Assembly (NCBI GenBank): GCA_029255685.2
Contig: CM055313.2
Coordinates: 39,884,079 to 39,948,078, forward strand
Direction of reading: 5' to 3'
Source of the DNA: Silene conica
Lineage: Eukaryota > Streptophyta > Magnoliopsida > Caryophyllales > Caryophyllaceae
Length of the DNA stretch: 64,000 nt
Shown here piece by piece: positions 11,376 through 24,157 of this stretch; the stretch's first letter is position 1, and every line of letters begins with the position of its first letter. Under the pieces are notes generated by a model. The model searched no databases and was not told where the DNA came from. It was given only the letters and a program-made list of their open reading frames with translations. The translations under genes and the position numbers were made by a program.

Positions 11376-12128
11376 TGTAATACCCCGTATTTAGTCTCGG
11401 TCAACGGCAGTCGAACCATGTTTTATACACGTATTTCAATCAAATGGAATGTTTATAAAGTATTTACGTAAACTATTATTATTTTATAAATCGTATTTCT
11501 ATGATTATACCGTATTTCATAATAATTTTATATTTGATGATTATTTCATAAAATGTCATTTTATTCGTATTTCTTTATTTTGATAATATATTTAATACAG
11601 TAATACTTCATATTTTATGTCGTTTATTTATATTTCTTTGTTAACTTTATTAGATTTCGATGTCGATGAGTTATAATAAAAGCGATGTAATATTAGTGGA
11701 CGAGGTGTTTTAGGCGTTGTTTTTAGAATCGTATAAGTGAGTATTTAACGAACCCGTACTTGATTCATGTTATGTGGGCATTGGGATGCGTGATGGGTTG
11801 ACTTTACACGGGTAGCTGGGTCAGTTGGGCCTAGGGTCGCGTGCCCAAACCCTAGCCCATACACTCTACTACCCCTTGATTTCAGAAATTCTAAAATCAA
11901 GGCTCAGCCGTCTTATATATAGCATAAGAATAAGATCTCTCTTGACCTAATCTTCACACACTCTTACACCAATCTGACTGCCGTCACTGCTGGGCTTGCA
12001 AAGAAGGGATTTGCACGGTGGTTCTAGGGGTTTAAGGGTGGTCTTTGGCAAGGGCAAGGAGGTACGAATGCAATGCTAATCTCGTTTTCTGGAAATTGTG
12101 TTTTCTGCCGTTCGTTTTGAGTCAATCT

Positions 12129-13378
12129 TGAAAGAAAACGTGTAGTCATACTTGTTTACCATAATAATCTAGTCTTACTAATTATTTTACATTTTAATTA
12201 ATCTCATATTAATTTATACCCAAGATCTTATGCATGCAATGATATATGCGGAATAATAACGGAAAGGGCCTTCAACCAGTCCGAAATAGTGGTAGGACGA
12301 TCCTCCACGGAGCAACCAAAATAGCTTGCCTCCTTCACGTTGCACCCAAGACCTACCCTTAAACACCGAAGACCGAACCCGAGCTAGGAGACGGAATCGG
12401 TTTACTAAAAACCGTGTACTAATAATAATATTAGTATACTAGAAATATTATATAAGTAGTTTTTAGGAGGTCTTTACTTGTTTTCTTACTCTAGAAAATT
12501 AGCACAAGCATAAGCTTTGATATGTGATAATCATCACATATATATAGAGTGAATGGGTTTTGGTTGGGGTGGATGTGCCGTGCACTTCAAGTGCATGGGT
12601 AGGAAATTTTAATCTCTTTTCATGCTCACATGCAAAAGGTGTGTTGTCATATCCTCATATGACTTAATCATTACCATTACATATATTGATAAAATATCAT
12701 ATATAAATCAACATACAATGTTAATATACACGGCACATATAGACGTAAAACGGACCTTCGTTTTACGATTTATAATTCGTACAATTTAACTAATTACGTA
12801 ACATCTTATGTGACATAATAATTGTATTAATTTAAAATATACATTTATCTCATAAATAATATTTCTAAATTAATTAAATCGTATTTAACAAATTAATTTA
12901 GTAATTCGAAATTATTATCCCAACATATGGTTATCGTAATAATCGTCGATACGATATATTAACAACGTTTGTAATAACCATAAACCATTCATTATACTAA
13001 TTTCGATATTTCATAAATATCGATTAATATTTGACAATCGACACATTTCAATTTCAAATATAAAGCTTACTTTAAGATTCAACCTCTAATTTCTTGACAT
13101 ACGGTTTTAAGAATATCGATCAATCTGTATCCTATACAATTAATCAATATATTATTTAAGGGGTTTGTCCTATAGGTGTGACCTAAAGGGATCAACTGAC
13201 TACCACAGTCATACGACAGTAATGTTAAACTCTAGTCAGCCAATCATTACCGATTAATGTTGGTCAGTTGACTAAATCAATATTGGATCGTCCCTTGCAT
13301 ATTCATTTCATAAGATTTATGACAATGATTTTTATCACTGTCGTGATCGCACTATTGTTGAGGACACATTTCCCAACA
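12129..13378 (-). repeat. 3' LTR of B
   Basis: It matches 19049-20299. It contains ttgcacccaagac, a TATA-like run (ctatatatatgtg on the minus strand, 12535-12550), and the conserved block around gtcctataggtgtgac (13166-13260). The adjacent internal sequence gives the minus-strand purine tract agtgggagat. Confidence 0.92.
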
Positions 13379-15776
13379 ATCTCCCACTTGTACTCGACAA
13401 GTGTGCGTCACCAATTCTCTTGTCCTATTACGTCATCTCCCACTCAATGCAAGGTGTCTTCCAGGTCGTACTTGCATTTGATCATATCTTGAGCGGTTTT
13501 TCTCGATCTGGAGATTTAACTGCTTTGACCGGAATTATCTACCATAGATACCTTCCGAGCGTGGCCACGCATTTCCAGTTAAACTTCTCCTCGAGTGGCC
13601 TTGAGATTTAAGACAACCCTGACAATGGGTTGGACAATTACTATCCTACTGTTCCCTTCGCTAACACAATCCATCATGACCCAAAAGAAGCCCATTTGAC
13701 CCCCTTTAACGGTTGATCGTAGAGCTAAAATCAAAGTCAATCTGAGGCTGCATCACCTTGGGCGAACAGTCTCAAGTCAAAGAATCGACTTATGTGAATA
13801 ATATAGTAGCTCTCGCCACGACCAGGCTAATTATAAAATTTCCAGAACTCTATAAGCGGTCACTAAATGCCCGACAAAGTGCCTCTTGCAGTCTGCCTAT
13901 GTGATCGACTAGTCATCCCATATGACTCTATGACATTTGAACTTGCCATCAATCGCTTCACATTATAGTCGCTTCGAGACGTCACCTCATACAAGCGACT
14001 ATGGGCTATACTAAGTTAATCCAGTTCACTTTATGGGGTTCAAATTGTCTCTTACAACCCATTTGGATTTCACAAAGTATAAATTGTGAGTTAATATTAA
14101 TAATAATAATAACTCAAACGATAAGAGTGATTGTTATGTGCGAACAATCAATACGATATTGTTGCTCCACATAAACAATCTTTGATGATCATACATCAAT
14201 TTGTATTAACGGTTTGTTATGTGAATATACCCTATCTTCACATCTTTTAAACCTACAAATTTCGGTTTCCTTTTGACTCATATTATCTCGTATAATATGA
14301 TCTTATTCAAGCACATTTCAAGTCTTTTATACTCGACTCGAGTCTCCTTACTTTAAGGAAGCTCCCACTGTTTTCTCAAAACTCATGACATGTCATCCTC
14401 ATGAACATAGTCATATTCTACTAGAATTCATATCGTAGTTAACCTAGATTCGATCTTTTAGTTCTCTTCGAGAAACTTATATCGAAATAGGGCTTTATTT
14501 CAACTTATGGCATTTTGATCAAGGTTATATGAATTAATATTTTCATATCTCGGATTCAAATCCAAACCTTGTTAACTGATCGGTGACGTTTCATTATCAT
14601 ATAATAAACTCACTTGTGATTTATGTTCTCAACATACATTCATCTAGAATTGAAAACCTCATATTCTTTACCTTTTAAAGAATCACCATTCTCTCTAAAT
14701 GGTAGGTTTCGTTTCCTTAATAACATTTCTCCCACTGAATTCCATATTACTATCTTATAGTTTAATAACTCCCACTATTTTCATAGTGATTAGGTAACAT
14801 CTTCAAATATCCTCTCAACTCATAATGAACATTTCATTTTGATTTACTTCAAACATTTTCTCAACTAGCTATGAACATTTCATTTTTCATTTTCCTTCCC
14901 ACGAGAATCGGAGATGATTTCTCCTCTATTATCTTTATAAAACAGAAACATTAACATCATGGAAACGATTTCCTTCCGTTAACACTCGCGGTCCCCTTTG
15001 TCCTCTCTGGGAACTAATGACAATATATGGAACATTTCCTTTTGTGTCCTCGCGTAGTTTCTTCTGTGTCCTCTCGTAGTTTCTTCTATCCAATCTCTTC
15101 GAGTTCTTCTCAAGGACTCCTCATAGGACTCTTCTCTAAGATCCTATGTTTATTTCATTGGTTTACGGGCGTAGAATTCCTCCCACTCTATCCTTTTAAA
15201 ATAACCATTATTTAAGAAGGATAGCATTTTCGCCCGTCAATAATGTATTGGATAAAGAATTATGTGAGTTGTGAGACTTTAGTACTCTCATTCGTTTAAG
15301 GTAATCATCTTATAACGAACTGATGTTCTTATGTTTGAATTTGAAGTATTTCACGGGATGCAATTCTCGTTTTTTAAGTAAGTCGAATTACTTTTATAAT
15401 GATCCTATCATATTGCTCATGTTATATATCATATAAAAGCATTTTAAAATCAACATGTTTGATTAAGAACAAAAGGATGTCTTGGGTTGAAAACCAAGTC
15501 ACCACTATTACAACGATTGTTTCAACAAGATTCTTGTCGTACAAGAAATACAAAGTTCTTAAATTAAAATGCAAAAAGAAAGAAGACATCAAATGAAAAT
15601 TAGAGCCATGCTCTTCATGTCTTCAATCTCGGATGCTACCTTAGCCATCCATGGAAGGAATTTCAAGCTTCCTTTTCCTTCTCCTTGTCCTTGGAAGGAG
15701 TCCCTTTAAAACAATTGAAAAGAGATTAGAATTAACAACTTGTATCATATACAAAAGTTAATATCATAACATGAAT
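13379..15776 (-). other. 3' non-coding interior of B
   Basis: No credible coding frame is present. The complement of a purine tract, atctcccac, occurs twice, at 13379 next to the LTR and at 13435. The first ~650 bp are clearly similar to the F interior (62812-63500) and partly to A (2640-3183), with shared blocks cgtggccacgcatttc and cctcgagtggcc. The rest is AT-rich. Confidence 0.7.
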
Positions 15777-16585
15777 TTAAATGAGAATTATTACCAACAG
15801 CGTGAACCTTTCAAGCTTTAGGTCGGCCAAGTACATCCGGTAATTTCTTTTCCAATGGCCAATCTTTGTGCAATAGAGGCACTTATCTTCAACCTTTGAA
15901 AATAATGTGGAAGCACCTTTCGAAAAAGTCTTCTCTTTGGATGGTGTGGTCATGGATGCCTTCTTGCCTTTCCCTTTTCTACCACTCCTTTTTAAACTTC
16001 CCTTTGTTCCTTTTCTCAATGTCGAGCATGTTTTTCTTGGTACTTCGAATAAGTCCCAATTCCCTTTTCGCTTGTGAAAGCATATTAATTAAAGGAGCGA
16101 AGAATTCGATCTATTATGAGATAGTTTGGAACTTCTCATCCTTGCACTTTCAAGATTTCGGATGGCTCAACCTTTTGAGCACATAAGAACTCATAATATG
16201 ACCCTTATTTGAAATTTTGTTCAAATAAGGCGGAAGTCACTTCATGAAGCAACATCTTAGGAGTTTGAGAAAACATATTCTTAAGCTTAGTGAAAATCTC
16301 ATTTGTCGTGCTTAGCACAATCATTCTCTTTTGGGAGATCCGACTCCTTGGAGAAAATAATCGTGTGCTTAAGAATGTTCGACTCCTTCATATAGGCTTC
16401 ATAGGCCTCACGAGTCGTAATCGTGGAATGAGTAGTGGGAATGGGAGGAAAGGCTTTCGTAAGGAAACTAATCTTATTGTCACCTTCCGAAGCTATAGTT
16501 AATTGAGCTTCCCAAGCTTGCAACGATCCATAAAGGAACGAAGCCATGAAACGAGTTGTGGGAGTGGTGGAGCGTTATTTGCCAT
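15777..16585 (-). pseudogene. Broken copia gag of B
   Basis: The likely start is the minus-strand ATG at 16585 (MANNAPPLPQLVSW). The reading then changes frame to a segment with WEAQLTIASEGDNK, typical of copia Gag, at 16547-16299. After further breaks a zinc knuckle C-x2-C-x4-H followed by WKRN occurs at 16019-15777; the fourth ligand, normally Cys, is replaced by Tyr (NYRMY). No protease motif follows. Frameshifts and the damaged knuckle make this a pseudogene, so B would need Gag as well as Pol from elsewhere. Confidence 0.8.
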
Positions 16586-19034
16586 TGATTGATAGTCGAA
16601 ATTGAACTACAATAAAATAAAGGAATTAAAACACGATTATCGTTTTAATAAATAAACTTGTAAATTTAAACAAGTTTAAACATCTACTTAATGATCTCTT
16701 ATCCAATTAAGTAAATGATCCCGAGACCCAAATACACACTAACTTGGGCACGGTTTAGCCGATACATCCCTCATTAATGTGACTTGGTAGATTAACCCCT
16801 TAATCGATTCTACTTTTAGAACTCTCGGTCGATAAAATTACACTAATTCTTATCTTAGCCCGAACTTATTACCACTACGGTGGCTCGAATACCTTCGTCG
16901 AGATCAACCAAATTTCAAGAATAAGTAATCATATTACCCCACTTCACCAACGTAATAAGGTTTGCACCCCGGTTTAGCCGAGCCTACTCCCTTATGAAGA
17001 AGATCCTTCGCGGGTCCTTTACTTTTTGGTAAGGCTATGTCTCGATTTTTAAATAACGTAAGAGATCTTGTCAATTTATTATCTATCTCCTTTAAGTGAA
17101 CTAAGTCGGTGAATTATCGATAAATTAATTGACACGGTCGATAAAATCGATAAAATGCATGAGTTTGAATGACGATTTGGCTATGCATGCAAACATGATA
17201 AGCATAAATAAAAGCATAAAAACTTAAAAGCATAAATAAAAACCCTAGTATGGCCTTTCCTAAAATAGAAAATATAGTAATTTACAAATTCGGAAACCAA
17301 CTCCTTTGGTCCCTTGAACTTCACACGCGGCACGCATCCCAAGGCATTCTCCGTCTTGGTCGGAACTCCTTTCTGAAATGGCACCGTCTTCAAGGATCTC
17401 CGGAATTACAAATTTTCTATCTATTTTATACATTATAAAATAAATAAAACAATAAAATAAAGTGATACGAGATCACATTAAATTACAACCGAATCGATAA
17501 ACGCTTACATTACGGGAAATATCGATTAAAATCTAAGGCCATACTAAGAAAATTACATAATTCCAAAATTACGTAAATAAAATATGACATTCATAAATAA
17601 TAATTAAATATGCAATGCTTATGTAAAATGCAAAACCTAAGCCAAATCGTCCTATTTAAACACGTTTTAAATATCGTTATTCGTAATAACACGGTTTTAT
17701 GGAATAACGTGATTTAAATAATTTTAAAATCACTAATCACTCTATGAATCATTATTCATGATTTGGTTAAGTTTCCTAACACATTTTAGGATTTAAAATT
17801 TAGTCTTACTCAAATTTCGAAAATTAACTTAACTTATTTTAATATTGTTCGGTTTTAATCGGTTTTACGGGAAATAGCATTAAAATAATCGAACGAGCCA
17901 TAAAAATTTAGAAAATTCAAAATTCAAAATTTTGAACATACTGAAAATATCTTAAAATTCCAGATCCTTAAAACTTAAAAATTTTCGAAATATACTTATT
18001 TATTTCGTAAAATTGCCGTGTACATGCATAATATTTCGGAAAAATCGAAACTATTTCAAAAATTATGAAATAAAATACCAATATAAATTTTACATCTTCC
18101 TAGACACTCAAAGTGACTGAAAAATGCTGGAAAAACAGATGCACACTGATTTAGATCTGAAAAGTAATGATTATGACTCCTTAAACACACAATTTCAACT
18201 TTAACTCTTAAAATTAAAAATTAAAATTTCAGAAACTTTTGGCACTAAATAAAAATATGTTGATGATCATATATAATATGACTAATATGGATGAATTTTT
18301 TGGACCATTTTAGCAACATTTACTATTTTTAATAATTCGTGTCATATGTTACGCGATTTTACCGATTAAAATCATTTCTCATGCAATATTCGAGATTAAT
18401 AGCTCAAAATTGACATGCATGCTAGAAATAATATATGTGACACTATATTAAATTTTTATGGTCAAATTCGGACTTAAACTATTTAAGGCAAAATATGTCA
18501 CTAATATTACGATTTTTACGATAAAAATCAATATTCATGCAATATTAACGAAAAATTTCTGAAAAATTTATCATATGTTTCATATATTGCATGTGACATC
18601 TACAAAAAATTTTATAGTTAAATTCATAATATAACTATTTATCCCATATTTAACTCATTTTATGACTATTTAACCATTAAAAATCATAAACCATGCATAA
18701 AACTCAATAATTTCGAAAATTATTTATATTCATAATATGTTAAATGCATGTGAGAACATATTTAAATTCATGGCCAGAAACATTATTTAGTTATTTTTCC
18801 CATAATAAAACATTTTGAACCGATTTAGAGCATGAATTAACCAATTTAATTACAATGATGAACAATATTATTCCATAAATCATCAAAATGACTTAAAACT
18901 ATTTTAAGACCAGAAAGTATACATGCAATAACATTTTCGTGCATATCCTATATGTACTACTCATATTCGTTTTTAATTAAAATCGTATTTTATCGCAAAA
19001 ACGTAAAAATCGAGTTGCATGCAAGCAACCTAAT
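16586..19034 (-). other. 5' leader of B
   Basis: About 2.4 kb of very AT-rich DNA with no gene and no copy of the 33-bp dyad module, in contrast to A. Its first part, near gag, resembles the leader of A next to gag (shared wording around ctctcggtcgataaa). Confidence 0.6.
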
Positions 19035-19046
19035 GCTCTGATACCA
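19035..19046 (-). other. Primer-binding site of B
   Basis: On the minus strand TGGTATCAGAGC lies two bases inside the 5' LTR end, the tRNA-iMet type. Confidence 0.93.
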
Positions 19047-19048
19047 CT

Positions 19049-20299
19049 TGAAAGAAAACGTGTAGTCATACTTGTTTACCATAATAATCTAGTCTTACTA
19101 ATTATTTTACATTTTAATTAATCTCATATTAATTTATACCCAAGATCTTATGCATGCAATGATATATGCGGAATAATAACGGAAAGGGCCTTACAACCGG
19201 TCCGAAATAGTGCTAGGACGATCCTCCACGGAGCAACCAAAATAGCTTGCCTCCTTTACGTTGCACCCAAGACCTACCCTTAAACACCGAAGACCGAACC
19301 CGAGCTAGGAGACGGAATCGGTTTACTAAAAACCGTGTACTAATAATAATATTAGTATACTACAAATATTATATAAGTAGTTTTTAGGAGGTTTTTACTT
19401 GTTTTCTTACTCTAGAAGATTAGCACAAGCATAAGCTTTGATATGTGATAATCATCACATATATATAGAGTGAATGGGTTTTGGTTGGGGTGGATGTGCC
19501 GTGCACTTCAAGTGCATGGGTAGGAAATTTTAATCTCTTTTCATGCTCACATGCAAAAGGTGTGTTGTCATATCCTCATATGACTTAATCATTACCATTA
19601 CATATATTGATAAAATATCATAAATAAATCAGCATACAATGTTAATATACACGGCACATATAGACGTAAAACGGACCTTCGTTTTACGATTTATAATTCG
19701 TACAATTTAACTAATTACGTAACATCTTATGTGACATAATAATTGTATTAATTTAAAATATACATTTATCTCATAAATAATATTTCTAAATTAATTAAAT
19801 CATATTTAACAAATTAATTTAGTAATTCGAAATTACTATCCCAACATATAGTTATCGTAATAATCGTCGATACGATATATTAACAACGTTTGTAATAACC
19901 ATGAACCATTCATTATACTAATTTCGATATTTCATAAATATCGATTAATATTTGACAATCGACACATTTCAATTTCAAATATAAATCTTACTTTAAGATT
20001 CAACCTCTAATTTCTTGACATACGGTTTTAAGAATATCGATCAATCTGTATCCTATACAATTAATCAATATATTATTTAAGGGGTCTGTCCTATAGGTGT
20101 GACCTAAAGGAATCAACTGACTACCACCGTCATACGACAGTAATGTTAAACTCTAGTCAGCCAATCATTACCGATTAATGTTGCTCAGTTGACTAAATCA
20201 ATATTGGATCGTCCCTTGCATATTCATTTCATAAGATTTATGACAATGATTTTTATCACTGTCGTGATCGCACTATTGTTGAGGACACATTTCCCAACA
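19049..20299 (-). repeat. 5' LTR of B
   Basis: 1251 bp, TGAAAG to CCCAACA, matching 12129-13378. The right duplication aatct follows at 20300. Confidence 0.92.
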
Positions 20300-21201
20300 A
20301 ATCTGCGTTTGCATCCTACGATTAAAAGCATGTTTCTTTGTAAATTTATAATCTGTGTTATGAGTTCTTCATTTTTTGATCATTTATAAATCGTCTTTTA
20401 TGTCCTAAGTCGTCTCCTAGGGGATCTCGTTTCTGGCTTGGGTGTATCAGGTTTTAGCAGTGAAGCAGGGTCTGCGGGTTGGTGGTTTGTATGTGGGATT
20501 CGAACCTTGCCTTGTGGTTATGTTTCATGTGTCGTGGTGGTTGTGGTATGGTTGTAGTATAAGGTGTCGAAGGGTGGTGGTAGTGTCTGCTCATGGTGGC
20601 ACACGGTGGATCATGGGGTGGTTACAAGTCAGGGTATTGAAGACGGTTGCTTTAAGTCTGTGTAGTTTCGTGTTCGTGGGTCGGTTTTCGTGGGTGTTGC
20701 AGATTGGTTGTGATTACATCCTCCACCATTGGAACCACCAAGACTCAGTGGCGAGTCTGGTGGTGCCATGGGTGAAGGTGGTGGTCACGGCGGGTGTCTA
20801 AGGTCGGTTATAGCGCGGTGCAGAATGGTAAACAGAGAACACCATGTTTGTTGCTGTCCAACTTAGAACAGGTCGTGGGTTGCCTCAGGTGGTAACTGGT
20901 GGCTGCTGACTCCTCCCCTGGAACCACCGTGGCTCAGTGGCGAGCCTGGTGGTGCCAGTGGGGAAGCCAGGGGCTGCTGGTGGTGCAGGCAGTGGTGGTA
21001 ATAGCGGTGGTCAGGCGGTTTTGAGGGCTGGTGATAGCTGCGGTTTCTTAGAGTTTCGTTTGTTTCTTTTTATTCGTTTTGGTATGATAAGTGTACTTAA
21101 GTTTAATGTTAAAGTTTCTTACCAAATTTAGTAATTTTATTTCATTATTAATGTAGTATAATTACTCCTATTATTATAATAATTGTGTCAATGGTTGTTA
21201 T

Positions 21202-22095
21202 TTTTTTTTTGCTAAAATGTAAGCTTTTCATTAAAAACGCAATACAAGTACAATTTGTGGTTAATTAACCATTACACAGAATCTAACTATGCTCCTACAA
21301 ACTGACTCCACCATACTGAAATAGTATGTGAGTGACTACTGGGCATATTATGCAAAATTCTATCTCTTACACAGCATTTAATCTCCTCTATGACTCTTTG
21401 AGGCCTCTTCAACTGTAATTCCACTCTGGCCAAATTTCTTTGCATCCAAATATTGTACCAAGCAACTAGTAACACTGCACTAGTGATTCGTTTCCTGCTC
21501 CTACTCCATCTTTTCCTATCAAACTGAGCTAAACAACCAGCCTGTAGAAAATCTGTTCTCAGCCACTTCCCTAATCCCCTTAATACAGCCTTACTGTACT
21601 CACATTCAACAAAGATATGAGCATAATCTTCCCTACTAAGCAGACAATTAACCAAGCAATAAACTGATGTTTTGGGGCTGCAATGCTATTCCAAACTACT
21701 TTGCTCCAATTCACCTTCTGTTTCTTAATTCTCAACCAATTATAACACCCTCTAACAGTATACCCTTCACTGCCACTCCAATCTCCATCCACAAAACCTC
21801 CTCTGATAGTATCACGTACCTGACAAACCTTCCTCCAGTACCAACTAACATCAGCTGAAGGTTCATAATCCATCCAATTCCTACTCTTCATATAAACATG
21901 ATGAACCCATTGAACCCATAGCCTATCATGACTCTGCACAATCCACCAGACCAATTTACCAATCAAAGCAACATTCCAAATCTGACTTTGTCTGATTCCT
22001 AACCCCTCCTTCTTTTTTTGGCACACAAACACTCTCCCATGCCACCCTTGGGCTCTTATTGTAATCAGCAGTCCCTTCCCATAAGAAGTTCCTAC
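21202..22095 (-). mobile_element. 5'-truncated LINE in X 3' LTR
   Basis: The intact site is seen in the 5' LTR near 8231. Here the 12-bp sequence aatggttgttat is duplicated (21190-21201 and 22096-22107) around 894 bp. A T-run directly after the left copy is the poly(A) tail of a minus-strand LINE. It keeps only the C-terminal part of ORF2. Confidence 0.92.
21287..22094 (-). pseudogene. LINE ORF2 C-terminal fragment (zf-RVT region)
   Basis: The minus strand reads NFLWEGTADYNKSPRVAWESVC near the 5' break, then a region with WVQWVHHVYMKSRNW and WYWRKVCQVRDTIRGGF. This is the RT-C-terminal/zf-RVT domain of plant L1-type ORF2 proteins. A frame change occurs near 22020 and another near 21620. RT catalytic residues and endonuclease are absent because of 5' truncation. 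It is similar to the LINE at 24842-26754 and probably of the same family. Confidence 0.85.
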
Positions 22096-23140
22096 AATGG
22101 TTGTTATTAGTTATATTAATAATAGTGTATGAACATATATTAAGTTGGTAATAATTGATCAATTGTTATGAGCTATATTTGGTAAGTTTATTTTTTAGAA
22201 AGTCAATGGTCAGTAAGTTTATAACTAGTGGTTGTATGAGTATAATTTAATATTAAGTAATATTCTAGGAACGGAATTCGAGGTGGAGTACTACTAGACG
22301 ATATTTGCTTGTCCTCAGCTTGCTATTTCAGGTAGGATACACTAACTCTATACTTTATGAATTGATATGAATGGATGTTTACTCTGTGATGTGTTAAGAA
22401 AGGATGTTGCCTTATATGTGATGGATACAAGCATGAATTATATAAGAATGATATTGGTTGGATTGATTGTGGATACTTGCAATGGCCTGAGTATTTCAGT
22501 ATTTGATAGCATGATTAAATATTTATATTGTGGCATTCATGAGAATGCATATGCATTGGTTACTTTGATATTGTGAATCAGATAGTGTTCTGATATAAAG
22601 CCCAGGGTGGTTCTGCAGACCAGGCCTGGTGTCTTATCAGCTTTTGAGCTGGTGTTCGGCGACGGCCGATTATAGTCTGCCGGGAGGTTCGGTATGGCTG
22701 GGAGTTACGGGTTTGAGATTGAGATTGTGTTTGAGCTCGAGTAACCAATGGCATTGCATATCATATTTGTTGCATTATTTACTTTTGTGTTACCCTACTC
22801 AACCGCGAGGTTGACAGTGTATTCGTGTACACCTACAATGATCCGGAATGGGGAGTAGATTCTACAGGTCGGAGATAGGTGGACTAGGAGCTTGGGCAAG
22901 GAGAGAGAGGCATGGCTTGGACCTACTTAGAAGTAGATCACATAGTTAGATGTTATCAGTTGTACTTTTATTCTTTGTGTAATCGCTGTAATATCAAAAG
23001 TTTAAATTTAATCAGTTTTTATATAAAGTACTTTGGTTTGTTTACTTGTTATTCACTACCTCGGTCATTCCGAGATGGTAACAACTCTATTTATTTGAGA
23101 AGGTCTTGCTAAAGGCTCTTAAATAAATGGGGGTGTTACA

Positions 23141-23864
23141 CAACCGAACTAGCTACACACAAATAAACGAGTTAGCATTTGAAAACCGTGCCTTAAAGGC
23201 CACCACCAGAGTAGAGGTAGGAATATATTTGTGAACTTTATTACCTAGAAAGATGGAGGGAGAATAGAGGAAGAGATAGACGCGAAAATCGTCGAAAACC
23301 GATAAGAAACGAAGATTTTATGATCGTTTTAAGGTGAGGTGCACAACAATGGTGTTCTTCTTGTTTAGTGTTTTATGAGCTCTTTGCTGAAAAAATGAAG
23401 CGTTGAAGAAGAAGAAGGAAGAAGGAGATTGACCTTGGGCAGCAAGGCAAAGTCTTCATACTTAGCCAAGTGTCCCAAAGGACATGTGGAAAAGAGTAAA
23501 GAGTAAGCAACGAGCGAGTGTCTCGTTTGCGGATGGTCCGTGACAGCCTTTCGTATTTTCGGCATAATTTCCTCTACTGGACTCCTAATGAGGTGTTTTA
23601 GGTGGCGTTGGAAAGCTAATAGAAATAGCTAAAACATTTATTTAATAAGAAAAAACTAGATATGCCCTTAAAATATCGCAAAATTAGTAACAAGGACAGA
23701 GTAGTGTTTCACAAGTTTAAGAAGTATAACTTTAAGACGGACATATTAATATCATTGTCAAAAACGATATATTTTAAATGGAATTTTATTTATTGTGGAT
23801 CATTGTTATTACAAAAATAATATTTTAATAATATATAAGAACTTGAAAATTACGGGGTGTTACA
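23141..23864 (-). repeat. LTR Y, 5' end segment
   Basis: On the minus strand this starts at 23864 with TGTAACACCCCG and continues leftward into X. It interrupts the gag of H: the codons of H stop exactly at this boundary (23865). I see no gene in it. Confidence 0.75.
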
Positions 23865-24089
23865 TTTTGAATTTTTTTCAGCAATCTGGTAATCTGCTTC
23901 TACATAGTCACTTTCCATCTTTTCATATGTGGTTCCATTTGCAACGGCGACCAAGATCTTCTTTGGTCCAGTATGAATTATCTTCCAGCATTCCCAATCA
24001 CATCCTTTGATGTAGTGGGTCATCATGTTCTTCCACAAGCTGTAGGTCTTTCCATCGAAGATGGGACACTTTAAGTGTTTAGAATCCAT
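23865..24089 (-). pseudogene. 5' end of Sirevirus gag (H), cut by Y
   Basis: The minus strand starts at an ATG at 24089 with MDSKHLKCPIFDGK and runs about 74 residues until it meets LTR Y. It is close to the first residues of the gag of E (32812 onward), with a few replacements. This is the N-terminal UBN2-like part of a Sirevirus Gag. The rest of H must lie left of the window, beyond Y. Confidence 0.9.
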
Positions 24090-24140
24090 AGCGAAATCAA
24101 TAGAAGGATCAATCTCAAGCTGTAAGACTATCAAGAGCAT

Positions 24141-24157
24141 GAGGCTATGATAACAAT
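24141..24157 (-). other. Decayed primer-binding site of H
   Basis: The minus strand reads attgttatcatagcctc, where E has attggtatcagagcctc. Two changes within the tRNA-complementary core suggest an old, inactive copy. Confidence 0.8.

Larger units (their letters stand above)
12129..20299 (-). mobile_element. Element B: copia-like, degenerate gag only
   Basis: B is 8171 bp long and flanked by aatct (12124-12128 and 20300-20304). Its LTRs (1250 and 1251 bp) run from TGAAAGAAAACG to CCCAACA and differ at roughly 17 positions by eye. On the minus strand the order is 5' LTR, primer site (19035-19046), a 2.4-kb leader, a broken gag, 2.4 kb of non-coding DNA, and the 3' LTR. No pol domain is visible. 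Compared with A it has a much longer leader and 3' spacer. Confidence 0.9.
1699..23140 (+). mobile_element. Element X: large non-coding gypsy-like LTR element (LARD-like)
   Basis: X is bounded by two LTRs starting TGTAATACCCCG and ending GGGGTGTTACA, and is flanked by the 5-bp duplication caacc (1694-1698 and 23141-23145). A primer site follows the left LTR and a purine tract precedes the right LTR. After removing the nested insertions the LTRs are about 2674 and 2683 bp and look nearly identical, which indicates recent insertion. The interior (9284-11375) has no gag or pol. The LTR start and the tail motif ggacgaagttcattttaagg match Tekay/Del chromoviruses, so X is probably a non-autonomous derivative of that group. 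A, B and a LINE are nested in its LTRs. Confidence 0.9.
11376..23140 (+). repeat. 3' LTR of X (interrupted by B and a LINE)
   Basis: It is made of 11376-12128, 20305-21201 and 22108-23140 after removing B, the LINE fragment and the duplicated target bases. Its length (about 2683 bp) matches the 5' LTR. It ends GGGGTGTTACA at 23140, immediately followed by the right caacc duplication. Confidence 0.9.
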
